DNA of 64,000 nucleotides from Rhodovulum sp. P5 (GTDB lineage: Bacteria > Pseudomonadota > Alphaproteobacteria > Rhodobacterales > Rhodobacteraceae), in assembly GCF_002079305.1 (NCBI RefSeq), contig NZ_CP015039.1:1757501-1821500 (forward strand), written 5' to 3'. Shown here one piece after another: positions 25,902 through 36,268 of the stretch. Under the pieces are notes generated by a model, which did no database searches, had not been told where the DNA came from, and saw only the letters and a list, made by a program, of their open reading frames with translations. Position numbers and translations under genes: made by a program. Numbering within the stretch: position 1 is the first letter of the stretch; every line of letters starts with the position of its first letter.

Positions 25902-26821
25902 CGCGCACATGAGGCGTCCTCCACCATCCAGCGGCACAGCGCCCCGAAGGACACGCCGCAATGGGCCGCCTGTTCCGGCGCCAGCGATGTGGGCGTCATG
26001 CCCGGCTGGGTGTTGGTTTCCAGAAGGATCAGCCCGTCAAGGCCCCGCGTCTCGTCCCAGCGGAAATCGGTGCGGCTGACGCCGCGACAGCCCAGCGCCC
26101 GATGCGCCCGCAGGGCATAGTCGAGACAGGCATCGAAGATCTCGGCCGGCAGGTTCGCCGGCAGAACATGGCGCGACCCGCCGGGGGCGTATTTCGCGTC
26201 GTAGTCATACCAGCCGTCGGTCAGGATGTCGGTGACCGTCAGCGCCCTGTCGCCCATCACGGTCGTCGTCAACTCTCGCCCCGGGGCGTAGGTTTCCACC
26301 ATCACGACCTCGGGCATCTCCGCATCCAGGTGCGGCGGGGCATTCGCGGCCTCGTGGACGATGTGGATTCCGACCGACGACCCCTCGTTGTTGGGCTTCA
26401 CGACATAGGGCGGGTCGATGACGTGGCGGGCAGACACCTCTGCCTTGCAGGCCAGGCGGCTCTCGACCACCGGCAGCCCTGCGGCGCGGTAGGCCTCTTT
26501 CGATCGCTGCTTGTCCATCGCAAGGGCCGAGGCCAGAACGCCCGAATGGGTATAGGGAATCCGCAGCCACTCCAGCAGGCCCTGAACGCAGCCGTCCTCT
26601 CCCCACCGGCCATGCAGCGCGTTGAAGACGACATCAGGCGCACACCCGACAAGCTGCGCGGGCAGGTCCTGCCCGGCATCCAGTTCGATCACCTCGAACC
26701 CTTCCCCACGCAGGGCGGCGGCGCATTCACGCCCCGATGACAAGGACACCTCGCGCTCTGCCGAGGGTCCGCCCATCAATACCGCCACTCTGGGGGCTGT
26801 CCTGCTCGACTCGCCCGCCAC
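25898..26821 (-). CDS. ddl: D-alanine--D-alanine ligase
   Basis: Ddl joins two D-alanines for the peptidoglycan stem peptide. The 307-residue ATP-grasp enzyme has [19 protein letters not shown] (in part, about 12-29), [11 protein letters not shown] (about 67-77, with the catalytic HG(R)xGEDG loop), [11 protein letters not shown] (about 144-154) and the metal ligands in [11 protein letters not shown] (about 270-280). Length matches the family. The start is a GTG at 26821 with a GAGG site. It lies between murB and ftsQ, and its stop overlaps ftsQ. Confidence 0.95.
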   Translation of the reverse strand: MAGESSRTAPRVAVLMGGPSAEREVSLSSGRECAAALRGEGFEVIELDAGQDLPAQLVGCAPDVVFNALHGRWGEDGCVQGLLEWLRIPYTHSGVLASALAMDKQRSKEAYRAAGLPVVESRLACKAEVSARHVIDPPYVVKPNNEGSSVGIHIVHEAANAPPHLDAEMPEVVMVETYAPGRELTTTVMGDRALTVTDILTDGWYDYDAKYAPGGSRHVLPANLPAEIFDACLDYALRAHRALGCRGVSRTDFRWDETRGLDGLILLETNTQPGMTPTSLAPEQAAHCGVSFGALCRWMVEDASCAR

Positions 26822-26860
26822 CTGTGCCTCATCTCACGGGGCGTTCTTCGGCCCCGTCTG

Positions 26861-27790
26861 TCAGTCTTTTTCCGGGGCCGGTTCGCCGACCCTCATGATT
26901 TCCCAGTCTAGCTGAATCCCGGAATTTTGGAAAACGCTTTTTCGGACATCCTCGCCCAGCCTTTCCAGATCGGCCGCCGTCGCGCCGCCGGTGTTGATCA
27001 GGAAGTTGGAGTGCTTTTCCGACATCTGCGCGCCCCCCCGCCGGGCCCCACGCATCCCGGCCTCGTCGATCAGCTTCCACGCCTTCAAGTCTTGGCTGTC
27101 ATCGGCCCGCCCGGTGGAACTGAACCCCGCCGGATTGCGGAAGGTAGAGCCTGCACTCCGCTCCTTCGTCGGCTGGGTCGCGTCGCGCTTGGCGATCTGC
27201 TCCTCCATCGCGGCCTCCAGCGCCGCGGGGTCGCCCATGGGCCCCTCCAACAGCGCCTCGACGATCACGCAGCCCTCGGGCAGGTCGGTCTGACGGTAGC
27301 GGAAATTCAGGTCTTCGGGGCCAAGGATCAACCGCTCACCGCTGCGGCTGACGGCCTTGGCCCGGACGAACACATCGGCCATGTACCGGCCGTAACAGCC
27401 CGCATTCATCCGCACCGCGCCGCCGATGGCGCCGGGGATGGTGCGCAGGAAGGTCAGGTCGATGCCCGCCGCCGCCGCCTTGCGCGCGACATGGCCGTCC
27501 AGCGCGGCGGCCCCGGCGGTGACCCTTTGCCCTTCCACCGCGATCCCGTTGAAACCCCGGCCAAGTCGGATCACCACGCCGCGCAGCCCCCCATCCCGCA
27601 CGATCAGGTTGGAGCCGACGCCCATCGGGAACACCGGCACATCGCCGGGCAGCGCGCGCAGAAAATCCGCCAAGTCCTCTGCATCCGCGGGTTGGAACAG
27701 CCAGTCCGCCGGGCCGCCCACGCGCAGCCATGTCAGATCGCTCAGCGCCTTTTTCGGGGTCAGGGCGCCGCGCACCGGGGGCAGGTCCAT
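26861..27790 (-). CDS. murB: UDP-N-acetylenolpyruvoylglucosamine reductase MurB
   Basis: MurB uses FAD and NADPH to reduce UDP-GlcNAc-enolpyruvate to UDP-MurNAc. The 309-residue protein has the FAD-binding motif [11 protein letters not shown] (about 57-67), [18 protein letters not shown] (about 118-135), the catalytic serine in SAGSTFRNP (about 220-228) and the terminal catalytic glutamate block [11 protein letters not shown] (about 255-265). It is a type II-like short MurB. ATG 27790 shares its A with the stop of the gene before it (TGATG), indicating coupling to the small membrane-protein genes. Confidence 0.95.
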   Translation of the reverse strand: MDLPPVRGALTPKKALSDLTWLRVGGPADWLFQPADAEDLADFLRALPGDVPVFPMGVGSNLIVRDGGLRGVVIRLGRGFNGIAVEGQRVTAGAAALDGHVARKAAAAGIDLTFLRTIPGAIGGAVRMNAGCYGRYMADVFVRAKAVSRSGERLILGPEDLNFRYRQTDLPEGCVIVEALLEGPMGDPAALEAAMEEQIAKRDATQPTKERSAGSTFRNPAGFSSTGRADDSQDLKAWKLIDEAGMRGARRGGAQMSEKHSNFLINTGGATAADLERLGEDVRKSVFQNSGIQLDWEIMRVGEPAPEKD

Positions 27791-28077
27791 CACTCGCCCC
27801 CCCCGATCCGGGCGCCCACGGCGAACAGCACCAGCGACAGAACCATCACACCGGCCCACGGGCCCAGCACGGACAAGGGCGCGACGGTGGCGTAGGGCGC
27901 GCCGTCGACCTCGACCCGCAGCGCCGCCCAGACCAGCCACACCGCGGCGGAATAAAGCGCAAGCAGCAACCCGAACCCCCGGGGCGAGCGGCGAAGCCCC
28001 AGTTCCAGCGCGGCATAGGCGACCAGCGGCGCCGCCGCCCAGCTTGCATAGGCCAGAAGAACCGACAGCCCCGTCAT
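27790..28077 (-). CDS. Small three-helix membrane protein upstream of murB
   Basis: This 95-residue protein is mostly hydrophobic, with three predicted spans ([36 protein letters not shown], and [17 protein letters not shown]). It was not recognised. Its ATG overlaps the DUF2484 stop (ATGA) and its TGA overlaps the murB ATG (TGATG), so it is locked into the cell wall operon on both sides. Conservation of that position in relatives would suggest a link to precursor synthesis or division, but the sequence gives no mechanism. Confidence 0.7.
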   Translation of the reverse strand: MTGLSVLLAYASWAAAPLVAYAALELGLRRSPRGFGLLLALYSAAVWLVWAALRVEVDGAPYATVAPLSVLGPWAGVMVLSLVLFAVGARIGGGE

Positions 28078-28328
28078 TCCCCGCCCCGCCCCCGCGGGCG
28101 GATCAGCCAGCGCCCAAAATGAAGGATCGGCCAACGCAGGACAGAGACCCCCGCCGCCAGCGCAATCAACCCCCAGACCGGCCCGTTCTGATAGGTGACA
28201 TACCCCACCAAGGGAATCCCCGTGGCGATCAGCCCATAGGCCGCGGGCCAGTGGATGCGTTCGGGCATCGCGGCGATGACGCTGGCCACCACGACCCAGA
28301 CACAGGCGAGGATAAGGGAGAGGGTCAT
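28074..28328 (-). CDS. DUF2484 family membrane protein
   Basis: This 84-residue protein matches my memory of DUF2484, a short membrane family found next to murB in Rhodobacterales. It has an N-terminal span ([19 protein letters not shown]), a second around [19 protein letters not shown], a third around [14 protein letters not shown], and a basic end ([12 protein letters not shown]). ATG 28328 ([11 protein letters not shown]) begins the first span; the in-frame sequence upstream is hydrophilic and unconserved. It overlaps the following membrane-protein gene by four bases. Function unknown; the fixed position in the mur operon suggests a wall-related role. Confidence 0.8.
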   Translation of the reverse strand: MTLSLILACVWVVVASVIAAMPERIHWPAAYGLIATGIPLVGYVTYQNGPVWGLIALAAGVSVLRWPILHFGRWLIRPRGRGGE

Positions 28329-28359
28329 CGGGGGTGGCCTTGTGTAACTGTGCCGTCCA

Positions 28360-29994
28360 TCATGACACCGTTCCGCCTGCATCCAGAAACGCCTGAAGCG
28401 CATCATAAATATCGCTGGCCGTCTTCACACGCTTGTACTGCTTGATGGCGCGGTCCATCTCCTTGCCTGCATGCCCGGCAGCCCCGGACGCAGTTTCCCA
28501 GAACCGCGCGAAGGCGAGGCCGGTGCTGCCAAAACTTTCGGCAAAACGGTCTTCCATGATGGCCCGGAACGCCTCGGTCGTGGCTGCGGCGATGGTGGCG
28601 CGGAATTCCCGCACCTCGCGCAGCATGTCGCGGAACACGGCCATGCCGTCCGCGTCGAGCGCGACGAGGGCGTTGGAGGGCAGGGCCTCCATCCGGGCGA
28701 TCATCTGGTCAAACAACTCGACCACCGCGTCCTGATCGACATGGTCCAGCGACAGGTCGGCCAAGGGCGCAAGGGCGGTGTAGGATGGGCCAAAGTGCTT
28801 TCGCGTGACCGCCTGCATCAACGCAATCGAGTCGTCGACCATCCTGCTCAGCGTTTCACCCAGATCGGCCCTCGCCTTTTCCTCCTTGGAAAAGGCTTCA
28901 AGCTGCCCGCACAGGCGCACGAGGTGGCGCGCGCGCAAGTGGGTCATGTCTTCCGTGCGCTGCAATTCGTCCAGCACGTTTTTCGAGGCGCGGTGCAGAA
29001 CCCCGGCGAAGTTCCCGCCGCCTTTCAGGTCAAACGCGAAATCGTTGAAGTTTCGCAGCGTATCCCGCAGTTCCTCGCAATCGTCGAGGAAGGCCTGCAC
29101 CACGGCCGGGTCGCGCAGATGGGCAGTGTCGTCGTCAATGCCCACCATCCGCATGACGCGCAGCAGGGAATCGAAGGTGAAATCGACGGGGTAGGCTTTG
29201 GCGAGCGGCGTGCGCTCGTCTTCCTGCAACCGCCTGATCGCCTCGGCCACGCGCTCGGGGTCATCCCAGAACGCCTTGCCGTTCTCCTTCTCCCCGTCCA
29301 GCAGCGCGATCTGGCACAGCAGGTCCCAGTCTTGTGCCCCGCCGTCGAGTGCGCGCTGATACCAGCCGGTCCAGAAACCCCAGACCGGATGGGTGGGCGG
29401 GTAGGTGTCGCGCAGCAGCAACCAGCGGTCCTCGAAAGGGGGCTTTTCGTCGTGCCAAAGCGCACAGGCCATTAGGTGAGGCAGGTCGTCAACCTCCGCG
29501 CAATCGCTGCGGAGCGCCGTCCAAGCATGATCCGCACAGGCGATATCGCGATTGACTGAAAGTGCGGCGAAGTACGCAGGGTCGGTGGCTGTAGTGTAGG
29601 CAACTGCAGCATGTTGAACTGCGTAAGAGGTAGCTTCGGCGGCAGCGCCGAAATCCTCGGCTGCGGAGGCCGAAATAGCGCCAGCAACGGCGGCGAAGGC
29701 GCCGGTGGCAACGATAGTCGCCATCACAGCAGCGTCTGCGGCAAGCCGGTCTTTGACATCGGCAAGCCCTGCGCCCCCAAACAAGGCACTTGTCACTAGT
29801 GGACGAAAGGCCGTCAGCACCGTCAAATCGCGTTGATGTGCCCAGACTGCAGTTTCAAATTCATCCCAGGACAGCGGCAGAACTCGCATCGCGGCGCGAT
29901 GGGCCAGCGCGACCATGGCCTCTTGCGGCAGGTCTTCCTGCCTCAGCCAAGCCTGGAAGCTCTGCCCGTCAACGATCTCCGCGATCTCGACCAT
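28360..29994 (-). CDS. Uncharacterised 544-residue protein inserted between murC and murB
   Basis: This large protein was not assigned to a family. The N-terminal 200 residues include an alanine-rich stretch (AVMATIVATGAFAAVAGAIS, about 88-107) that might be membrane-associated, then a Trp/Pro-rich core (TYPPTHPVWGFWTGWYQRAL, about 206-225, followed by DWDLLCQIALLDG) that I have the impression of having seen in hypothetical proteins of rhizobia and roseobacters. The C-terminal half is helical. The base composition of its 5' end (29560-29800) is lower in GC than the mur genes. It follows murC by 13 bases in the same direction but is foreign to the normal cluster, so it is likely cargo. Confidence 0.7.
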   Translation of the reverse strand: MVEIAEIVDGQSFQAWLRQEDLPQEAMVALAHRAAMRVLPLSWDEFETAVWAHQRDLTVLTAFRPLVTSALFGGAGLADVKDRLAADAAVMATIVATGAFAAVAGAISASAAEDFGAAAEATSYAVQHAAVAYTTATDPAYFAALSVNRDIACADHAWTALRSDCAEVDDLPHLMACALWHDEKPPFEDRWLLLRDTYPPTHPVWGFWTGWYQRALDGGAQDWDLLCQIALLDGEKENGKAFWDDPERVAEAIRRLQEDERTPLAKAYPVDFTFDSLLRVMRMVGIDDDTAHLRDPAVVQAFLDDCEELRDTLRNFNDFAFDLKGGGNFAGVLHRASKNVLDELQRTEDMTHLRARHLVRLCGQLEAFSKEEKARADLGETLSRMVDDSIALMQAVTRKHFGPSYTALAPLADLSLDHVDQDAVVELFDQMIARMEALPSNALVALDADGMAVFRDMLREVREFRATIAAATTEAFRAIMEDRFAESFGSTGLAFARFWETASGAAGHAGKEMDRAIKQYKRVKTASDIYDALQAFLDAGGTVS

Positions 29995-30007
29995 CGCCCC
30001 GTGGCCC

Positions 30008-31405
30008 CTATGCCTCCAGCCGTTTCGGCAGACCGTTCGCCCAGGCGCTGATCGTGCCGGCGCCGAGGCAGACCACCATGTCGCCCGGGCCCGCCTGTTC
30101 GCGGACCAGCCGTTCCAGATCGTCCTCGCAGAGTATCGCGCGGGCGTGGCGGTGGCCGTGGCGGATCAGCCCGGCGACCAGATCGTCGCGGTTTGCGCCC
30201 GGGATCGGGTCTTCGCCGGCGGCATAGACCTCGGCAATGCCAACCACATCGGCCTCATTGAAGCAGGTGCAGAAATCTTCGAACAGCGAGGCGAGGCGGG
30301 AATAGCGGTGGGGCTGGTGCACGGCGATCACGCGCCCCTCTGTCGCCTGCCGCGCGGCCTTCAGCACCGCGGCGATTTCCACCGGGTGGTGGCCGTAATC
30401 GTCGATGATGGTGATCCCGTTCACCTCTCCCACCTTCGTAAAGCGGCGGTTGACGCCCCCGAAGGCGGCCAGCGCGGTGCGGATCTCATCGGCCTTCATG
30501 CCCAGATGGCGGGCCACGGCGACGGCGGCCAGCGCGTTCGACACGTTATGGTCCCCCGGCATCGGCAGGGTGCAGCCCTCGATCACCATGTCGTCCGCCC
30601 GCAGCACGATGTCGAAATGCGCGGTGCCGGCCTTGTAGGTCAGGTTCACCGCCCGCACATCCGCCTGCGCGTTGAAACCGAAGGTCACCACCTTGCGGTC
30701 CGTCACGCGGCCGACCAGCGCCTGAACCTCCGGATGGTCGGTGCAGCAGACGGCGAGGCCATAGAACGGGATGTTCGACACGAAGTCGTAGAAGCCTTTG
30801 CGCAGCGCATCGAAATCGCCCCAATGCTCCATATGCTCGGGGTCGATATTGGTGACGATGGCAATGGTCGCGGGCAGGCGGGTGAAGGTGCCGTCGCTCT
30901 CATCGGCCTCGACCACCATCCACTCACCCTCCCCCATCCGGGCGTTCGAGCCATAGGCGTGGATGATGCCGCCATTGATCACGGTGGGATCGATCCCACC
31001 CGCATCCAGCAGCGTCGCGACCATCGTGGTGGTCGTCGTCTTGCCGTGGGTGCCGGCCACCGCGACGTTCGATTTCAGGCGCATCAGTTCGGCCAGCATC
31101 TCTGCCCGCCGCACCACCGGCAAACCCTGCATCCGGGCCGCGTCAAGTTCGGGGTTGCCGGGCTTGATCGCCGAGGAGATCACCACGACCTGGGCGGTTT
31201 CAAGATTCTCGGCGCGCTGGCCCTCGAAAATCGTGGCGCCCAGTTTCTTCAGCCGGTCGGTGATCTTCGTCGCCTTCAGATCAGACCCCTGCACCCGGTA
31301 GCCGAGGTTGAGCAACACCTCTGCAATGCCCGACATGCCGATTCCGCCGATCCCCACGAAATGGATCGGGCCCACATCGGTCGGCAGCTTGGTCACCGCG
31401 TTCAT
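30008..31405 (-). CDS. murC: UDP-N-acetylmuramate--L-alanine ligase MurC
   Basis: MurC adds L-alanine to UDP-MurNAc, the first amino acid of the stem peptide. The 465-residue protein has the nucleotide-sugar loop [16 protein letters not shown] (about 14-29), the ATP loop GTHGKTTTT (about 111-119), [11 protein letters not shown] (about 168-178), the central-domain [16 protein letters not shown] block (here [11 protein letters not shown]), and the C-terminal [13 protein letters not shown] 31405 (MNAVTKLP) is the usual family start with GGAG-rich sequence before it; ATG 31432, two bases after murG, would add nine residues and is a real alternative. Confidence 0.95.
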   Translation of the reverse strand: MNAVTKLPTDVGPIHFVGIGGIGMSGIAEVLLNLGYRVQGSDLKATKITDRLKKLGATIFEGQRAENLETAQVVVISSAIKPGNPELDAARMQGLPVVRRAEMLAELMRLKSNVAVAGTHGKTTTTTMVATLLDAGGIDPTVINGGIIHAYGSNARMGEGEWMVVEADESDGTFTRLPATIAIVTNIDPEHMEHWGDFDALRKGFYDFVSNIPFYGLAVCCTDHPEVQALVGRVTDRKVVTFGFNAQADVRAVNLTYKAGTAHFDIVLRADDMVIEGCTLPMPGDHNVSNALAAVAVARHLGMKADEIRTALAAFGGVNRRFTKVGEVNGITIIDDYGHHPVEIAAVLKAARQATEGRVIAVHQPHRYSRLASLFEDFCTCFNEADVVGIAEVYAAGEDPIPGANRDDLVAGLIRHGHRHARAILCEDDLERLVREQAGPGDMVVCLGAGTISAWANGLPKRLEA

Positions 31406-31434
31406 CCACTCACCACTCCGTGCAAGGTTCATTC

Positions 31435-32529
31435 TCAGGCTTCCTTTCCCGAAAGCGCTTCTACCATCTCGACAAGCCGTTCCGTCGCGTCCGGCCGCCC
31501 GCAGGACAGCGCCGCATGGGCCATCTGCACCGCGCCCCGCGGCTGACCCAGAACCGTCGCGATTTGCGTGGAAAGCCTGGCCGCGTCAAGGGCGGATTCG
31601 GGGATCAGGATCGCGCCGCCGGCCTCGACCAGCCCGCGGGCGTTGGCGGACTGGTGGTCGCCCGTGGCAAAGGGATAGGGGATCAGGATCGCCGGCCGCC
31701 CGATGACCGAGATATCGGCGATGGAGGACGCGCCCGCCCGGCTGATCACCAGTTGCGCCTCTGCCAGACGGGTGGGGATGTCGTCGAAGAAGGGGCGCAC
31801 CTCGGCCTCCACCCCGGCCGCGGCGTAGACCGCGATGACGCGCTCGGCATCCTCTGCCCGCGCCTGATGGGCCACGCGCAGGTGGCGGCGCATGGGTTCG
31901 GGCAGGGCGGCCACGGCGGCGGGCACGGTATCGGACAGCGCCCGCGCCCCCTGGCTGCCGCCGATGGCCAGAAGGCTCATCGGGTAGTCACCGGGCGGGA
32001 TATAGGGGGCAGCGGCGCGTTCCAGCACCGCGGCGCGCACCGGGTTGCCGGTGTGCCAGCCCTCTATCCCTTCGGGCAGGTCGGTCGGCCATGTGCCACA
32101 GGCCACGGCATGCACGCGTTTGGCATACAGACGATTGACCTTGCCCAGCACGCCGTTCTGTTCGTGGATCATCCGCGGCAGCTTCAGCGCAATCGCCGCC
32201 GACAAGGCCGGAAAGGAAGGGTAGCCGCCGAACCCGGCCACGACCGAAGGCCGGTCGCCCAGCATGCCCGTGACGGAGGATACGACCCCCGCGGTCAGGC
32301 GAAACGGCGCGACGGCCCGTTCCACGACCCCGCCGCGGGCAAGGCTGTCGGCCGCGATCCGTTCGATCTGCACCTCTGCCGGGAAGCCGCCCGCATAGCG
32401 CGCGCCGCGCGCGTCCGTCGACAGCTTTACCCGCCAGCCGCGGGCCAGCATCGCCTCGGCCAGCGCCTGCGCCGGGAACATGTGCCCGCCGGTGCCGCCC
32501 GCCGCGATGACCAGAAGCGGCGCCATCAT
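31435..32529 (-). CDS. murG: Lipid II synthase MurG
   Basis: MurG transfers GlcNAc from UDP-GlcNAc to lipid I at the inner face of the membrane, making lipid II. The 364-residue glycosyltransferase has the glycine loops [10 protein letters not shown] (11-20) and [11 protein letters not shown] (about 186-196), the mid-domain [11 protein letters not shown] (about 98-108), [12 protein letters not shown] (about 121-132) and the C-terminal donor motif [22 protein letters not shown] (quoted as [11 protein letters not shown] and [11 protein letters not shown]). Its ATG overlaps the ftsW stop. The order ftsW-murG-murC is conserved. Confidence 0.96.
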   Translation of the reverse strand: MMAPLLVIAAGGTGGHMFPAQALAEAMLARGWRVKLSTDARGARYAGGFPAEVQIERIAADSLARGGVVERAVAPFRLTAGVVSSVTGMLGDRPSVVAGFGGYPSFPALSAAIALKLPRMIHEQNGVLGKVNRLYAKRVHAVACGTWPTDLPEGIEGWHTGNPVRAAVLERAAAPYIPPGDYPMSLLAIGGSQGARALSDTVPAAVAALPEPMRRHLRVAHQARAEDAERVIAVYAAAGVEAEVRPFFDDIPTRLAEAQLVISRAGASSIADISVIGRPAILIPYPFATGDHQSANARGLVEAGGAILIPESALDAARLSTQIATVLGQPRGAVQMAHAALSCGRPDATERLVEMVEALSGKEA

Positions 32530-33692
32530 ACCCCCTTCCGCCGAAGCAGGTCGCCGATTTCACCCTGCGGGCGGGTCCGCGTCAGCGCCAGCAACATGCC
32601 CACGGTGATGCCCGCCGCGATCAGGGACGACCCGCCATAGCTGACGAACGGCAGCGTCATGCCCTTGGCCGGCAACAGCTTGACCGCGACCCCCATGTTG
32701 ATCAGTGCCTGCACGCCGAAGACGCAGGCGAGCCCCGTTCCGGCCAGCCGGATGAAGGTGTCCCGCTCTCGCATCAGGCGGAAGAGAGAGCGCAGCACGA
32801 TGGTGCAGTAAAGCGCGATGATCCCGACGACGAGGACCAGCCCGTATTCCTCGGCCGCCACGGCGATGATGAAATCCGTATGGGCATCGGGCAGCGACCA
32901 TTTCACCTGCCCCTCCCCCACGCCGACCCCGAAGAAGCCGCCCTCCTGAATGGCGTTGGTGGCGTATCCGATCTGGGTGCGGGGGTCGATCTCGGGGCTG
33001 AGGAACCCGTCGATCCGCCGCGCGAAATGTTCGGAGTTCTGGTAGGCGACGACGCCCATGAACACCACGCCGCCCGCCATGCCGACGAGCAGCAGGAAGG
33101 GCGCACCGGCCACGAACCAGATCACGCCCCAGCCAAAGAGAACCAGCGCCGCCTGCCCGAAATCCGGCTGCAGGGCGAGGAAGGCAACGACGATCATCGC
33201 AATGGCAAAGGACATCGTGCGCCCCGGCGGGCCGTTCACCTCTTGCGCGGCGGCCATCATCCATGCGGCCAGCACGATGAAGCCGGGTTTCAGGAATTCC
33301 GACGGCTGCACGCTGGCAAAGCCCAGCGAATACCAGCGCACCGCCCCCTTGCCGAAATCGGTGCCCAGAAGGGGGAGAAGCATCAGCGCCACGAAGGCCG
33401 CGAAGAAGCCGATCACCCCCAGACGGCGCACCAGATCGGGCGGCATCATCGACAGGACCAGCATCACCACCATACCCATGCCGCCGAAAACCGCCTGACG
33501 CTGAACATAATGGAAGGCGTCCAACCCGTTCTTGGCGGCCAAGGGCGGCGACGCCGCAAGCCCCAGCAAAAGCCCCAGACCGAACAGCATCAGGATGCAG
33601 GACAAGGTCCACTTGTCCACGGTGCGCCACCAACGCGGCAAGACCGGCTCGCCCGCGCGAATGGGCGCGGTGCCATAGACCATCTCCGTCAT
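32526..33692 (-). CDS. ftsW: Septal peptidoglycan polymerase FtsW
   Basis: FtsW is the SEDS-family glycosyltransferase that polymerises septal peptidoglycan together with FtsI. The 388-residue protein has ten membrane spans and the SEDS blocks [17 protein letters not shown] (quoted in part), [10 protein letters not shown] (containing the catalytic-region Asp), and [10 protein letters not shown] near the C-terminus. ATG 33692 (MTEMVYG) is the start used in relatives, though the ribosome site is weak; sequence upstream is not hydrophobic or conserved. It diverges from the DUF2235 gene across a 177-base gap and begins the second block of the dcw cluster, so it probably has its own promoter there. 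Confidence 0.94.
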   Translation of the reverse strand: MTEMVYGTAPIRAGEPVLPRWWRTVDKWTLSCILMLFGLGLLLGLAASPPLAAKNGLDAFHYVQRQAVFGGMGMVVMLVLSMMPPDLVRRLGVIGFFAAFVALMLLPLLGTDFGKGAVRWYSLGFASVQPSEFLKPGFIVLAAWMMAAAQEVNGPPGRTMSFAIAMIVVAFLALQPDFGQAALVLFGWGVIWFVAGAPFLLLVGMAGGVVFMGVVAYQNSEHFARRIDGFLSPEIDPRTQIGYATNAIQEGGFFGVGVGEGQVKWSLPDAHTDFIIAVAAEEYGLVLVVGIIALYCTIVLRSLFRLMRERDTFIRLAGTGLACVFGVQALINMGVAVKLLPAKGMTLPFVSYGGSSLIAAGITVGMLLALTRTRPQGEIGDLLRRKGV

Positions 33693-33869
33693 GGGGCCAC
33701 TGCCACGATTGCCTCTGCTCAGCCCGTTTTCCGGGTCTGCCGTCAGGATAGCGGAATCCGCGCTTTCGTGCCAGCGCAAAGCGACCAACCGGCACGACCA
33801 CGCGATCTCGGCGCTTACCCTGCCCGGTCACAAGTGCTACGCTTACCCCAAAGCGCAGGGAGAACCCCG

Positions 33870-35021
33870 ATGAAACGCATTGCGATTTTCTGCGACGGCA
33901 CCTGGAATCGCGCCGATGCCCCGCACGGCACCAACGTTGTCAAGCTGGCCCAGGCGCTGGAGCCGGTGGCCGATGACGGCATCTTTCAGGAACTCTTCTA
34001 CGTTCAGGGCGTGGGCACCGGCCGCGGCAGCGGGGCCTTTACCCGGCTCATCGACCGGTTGGGGGGCGGCGCCTTCGGCTGGGGCCTGACCGAGAATGTG
34101 GAAGAAGCCTATCGCCACCTCACCTTTTCCCACCGTCCGGGGGATGAGATCTTCATCTTCGGCTTTTCCCGCGGCGCCTATACGGCGCGGTCGCTGGCCG
34201 GGCTCATCCGCGCGTCGTCGATCCCGCCGGCGGGATGCACCGACAAGATCCCGCAGGCGATCGACCGCTATCGCTCCCGGCTCAAATCCACCCATCCCGA
34301 CCATGTCGAAAGCTTCAAGTTCCGCCACCGCCTCAACCCCGCGCTGACCACCAGCGAGAAAGAGGAAGAGTGGCGTCGCGACAACGGCCTTGAACCGGGC
34401 ACGCCGATCAAGATCCGCTATCTGGGGGTCTGGGACACGGTTGGGGCGCTTGGGCTGCCGGGGCATTACGGCATGCTCGCCCGGATGGTGAACGCGAAAT
34501 ACGATTTCCACGACACCGACCTGTCCCGCCTCGTGCTGTCGGCCCGCCATGCGGTGGCCGTTGACGAACGGCGCGCGACATTCCCGCCGGCGCTTTGGGA
34601 CAATCTCGACAGCCTGAACGACAGGCGGGCCGACCGCGACACGCCCGCCCCCTATCGGCAGGAATGGTTTCCGGGCACGCATGGATCGGTGGGCGGCGGC
34701 GGCGACATTTGTGTCCTGTCGAATGCCGCGCTGACCTGGATCGCCGAAGGGGCCACCGACGCCGGCCTGAAATTCGAGCCCGACGCCATGGCGACCTATG
34801 CGCAGGATCAGGACCCCTCTGGCCCGCTTGACAACAAGTCGGTCAAGCAGGCGGGGGTCTTCTCTTCGATCATGACGCTGAACGAACGTGACCGCGCCGG
34901 GCCGGACCGCGCCGACCGCGTGCATGCCTCGACCAGGGCGCGGTGGTGCGCCCTGCCCGGGTATCGGCCCAAGACCTTGCGCAAGGTCGCGGACGATTTG
35001 ACGAAGGGTTGCGGGGGCTGA
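33870..35021 (+). CDS. DUF2235 (Tle1-like) alpha/beta hydrolase, opposed to the dcw cluster
   Basis: This 383-residue protein has the DUF2235 alpha/beta-hydrolase domain, also found in type VI secreted phospholipase effectors (Tle1). The opening KRIAIFCDGTWN (2-13) is diagnostic. The nucleophile Ser100 lies in GFSRGAYTAR (98-107), and the likely catalytic histidine is in FPGTHGSVGGGG. No signal peptide and no type VI genes are nearby, so it is probably a cytoplasmic or membrane-peripheral hydrolase rather than an effector. ATG 33870 has GCAGGGAG before it. It is the only plus-strand gene inside the 19-48 kb cell wall cluster, convergent with the decarboxylase gene nine bases away. Confidence 0.85.
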   Translation: MKRIAIFCDGTWNRADAPHGTNVVKLAQALEPVADDGIFQELFYVQGVGTGRGSGAFTRLIDRLGGGAFGWGLTENVEEAYRHLTFSHRPGDEIFIFGFSRGAYTARSLAGLIRASSIPPAGCTDKIPQAIDRYRSRLKSTHPDHVESFKFRHRLNPALTTSEKEEEWRRDNGLEPGTPIKIRYLGVWDTVGALGLPGHYGMLARMVNAKYDFHDTDLSRLVLSARHAVAVDERRATFPPALWDNLDSLNDRRADRDTPAPYRQEWFPGTHGSVGGGGDICVLSNAALTWIAEGATDAGLKFEPDAMATYAQDQDPSGPLDNKSVKQAGVFSSIMTLNERDRAGPDRADRVHASTRARWCALPGYRPKTLRKVADDLTKGCGG

Positions 35022-35030
35022 AACGCCCCC

Positions 35031-36203
35031 TCAGATCACCACGACATCCAGCGGCGGGAAGCCGTTGAACCCGACCGAGGCATAGGTCGAGGTATAGGCC
35101 CCGCAGCTGCGGATGATCACCCGGTCGCCGGCGCACAGGCCCAGCGGCAGTTGCACCGGGCGGTTCTCATACAGCACATCGGCACTGTCGCAGGACGGCC
35201 CGGCAAGGATGCAGGGGCCCGTCGCTTCGTCGTCCCGGTCGGTGAGGAACTGATAGCGGATCGCCTCGTCAATGGTTTCGGCCAGCCCGGAAAACTTGCC
35301 GATGTCCAGATAGACCCAGCGATGGGTATCGGTTTCGGACTTGCGCGCAACCAGCAACACCTCGGCCGCGATGGCCCCGGCCTCGGCCACAAGACCGCGG
35401 CCCGGTTCTGCCATCACGCGCGGCACGTCGCCGAAGCGTTCGCCCACAAGGCGCATCACCTCGGCCGCATAGAATGCGGGGGGTTCGATGTCTTCGCCAT
35501 AGAAGGCGGGGAAACCGCCACCGATGTTCAGAAGCTCCAGATCGAACCCGGCCTCGCGCGCGGCATGCCAGATCTCGGCCACCTCGTTCAGGACCGGCAC
35601 CCACATCGCGGCCCGGCGCGTCTGGCTGCCCACATGGAAGGACAGGCCGACAGGGGACAGACCGGCATCGGTCGCGCGGGCCAGGAGCGCGTGCACCTTG
35701 TCGGGCGCGCAGCCGAACTTGCGGCTCAGAGGCCAGTCTGCCTCGCTCGCCGTCACGACGATACGGATATAGACCTCGGCGCCCGGGGCATGGGCGGCGA
35801 TCTTGTCGATCTCTTCCTCGGAATCCGCGGCAAACAGAACGATCCCGGCGCGATGCGCAAAGGCGATGTCAGTCGCCCGCTTGACCGTGTTGCCGAAGGA
35901 AATCGCCCGGGCGGGCGCGCCAAGGCCAAGGCAAAGCTCGATCTCCGCACGCGAGGCCGCATCGAAATGGCACCCCAGATCGATCAGCCGCTCGATGATT
36001 TCGGGCGCAGGGTTGGCCTTTACGGCATAATGGATATCGGCATGGCCCAGCCCAGCGCGCAGCGCATGGAACCGGTCGGCCACCACATCGGTGTCCAGAA
36101 CCAGGGTCGGACGCTCAAATTCGTTGGCACGGATGTACTCCTCGACACGCGAGGGCACAGAGACAGAGCGTCGGCCGACGAAATCGGCTTGCGTAGCGAA
36201 CAT
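35031..36203 (-). CDS. Ornithine/lysine decarboxylase-type enzyme, PLP fold type III
   Basis: This 390-residue enzyme belongs to the alanine-racemase-fold decarboxylases (eukaryote-like ornithine decarboxylase group), which make putrescine or cadaverine. The PLP lysine is Lys62 in HYAVKANP. LSFHVGSQ, the phosphate-binding NIGGGFP and EPGRGLV, and the catalytic cysteine region GPSCDSADVL are all present, as is the terminal YTSTYASVGFNGF. ATG 36203 (MFATQADF) is chosen because GGAG stands six bases before it; an ATG six bases upstream overlaps that site. Substrate (ornithine, lysine or both) cannot be read from the sequence. It sits between murD and ftsW, where such a gene does not normally belong. 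Confidence 0.9.
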   Translation of the reverse strand: MFATQADFVGRRSVSVPSRVEEYIRANEFERPTLVLDTDVVADRFHALRAGLGHADIHYAVKANPAPEIIERLIDLGCHFDAASRAEIELCLGLGAPARAISFGNTVKRATDIAFAHRAGIVLFAADSEEEIDKIAAHAPGAEVYIRIVVTASEADWPLSRKFGCAPDKVHALLARATDAGLSPVGLSFHVGSQTRRAAMWVPVLNEVAEIWHAAREAGFDLELLNIGGGFPAFYGEDIEPPAFYAAEVMRLVGERFGDVPRVMAEPGRGLVAEAGAIAAEVLLVARKSETDTHRWVYLDIGKFSGLAETIDEAIRYQFLTDRDDEATGPCILAGPSCDSADVLYENRPVQLPLGLCAGDRVIIRSCGAYTSTYASVGFNGFPPLDVVVI

Positions 36204-36268
36204 GGTCATCTCCAATAGACCCGGCCATATATGACCGCTCAGTTCCAAGGGAGACGTTACCGTCGCTA

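Noticed and set aside
32880..33869. Possible long N-terminal extension of the DUF2235 protein
   Set aside because: The extension runs antisense through ftsW and has low-complexity composition; the domain begins at the ATG at 33870 with a ribosome site.
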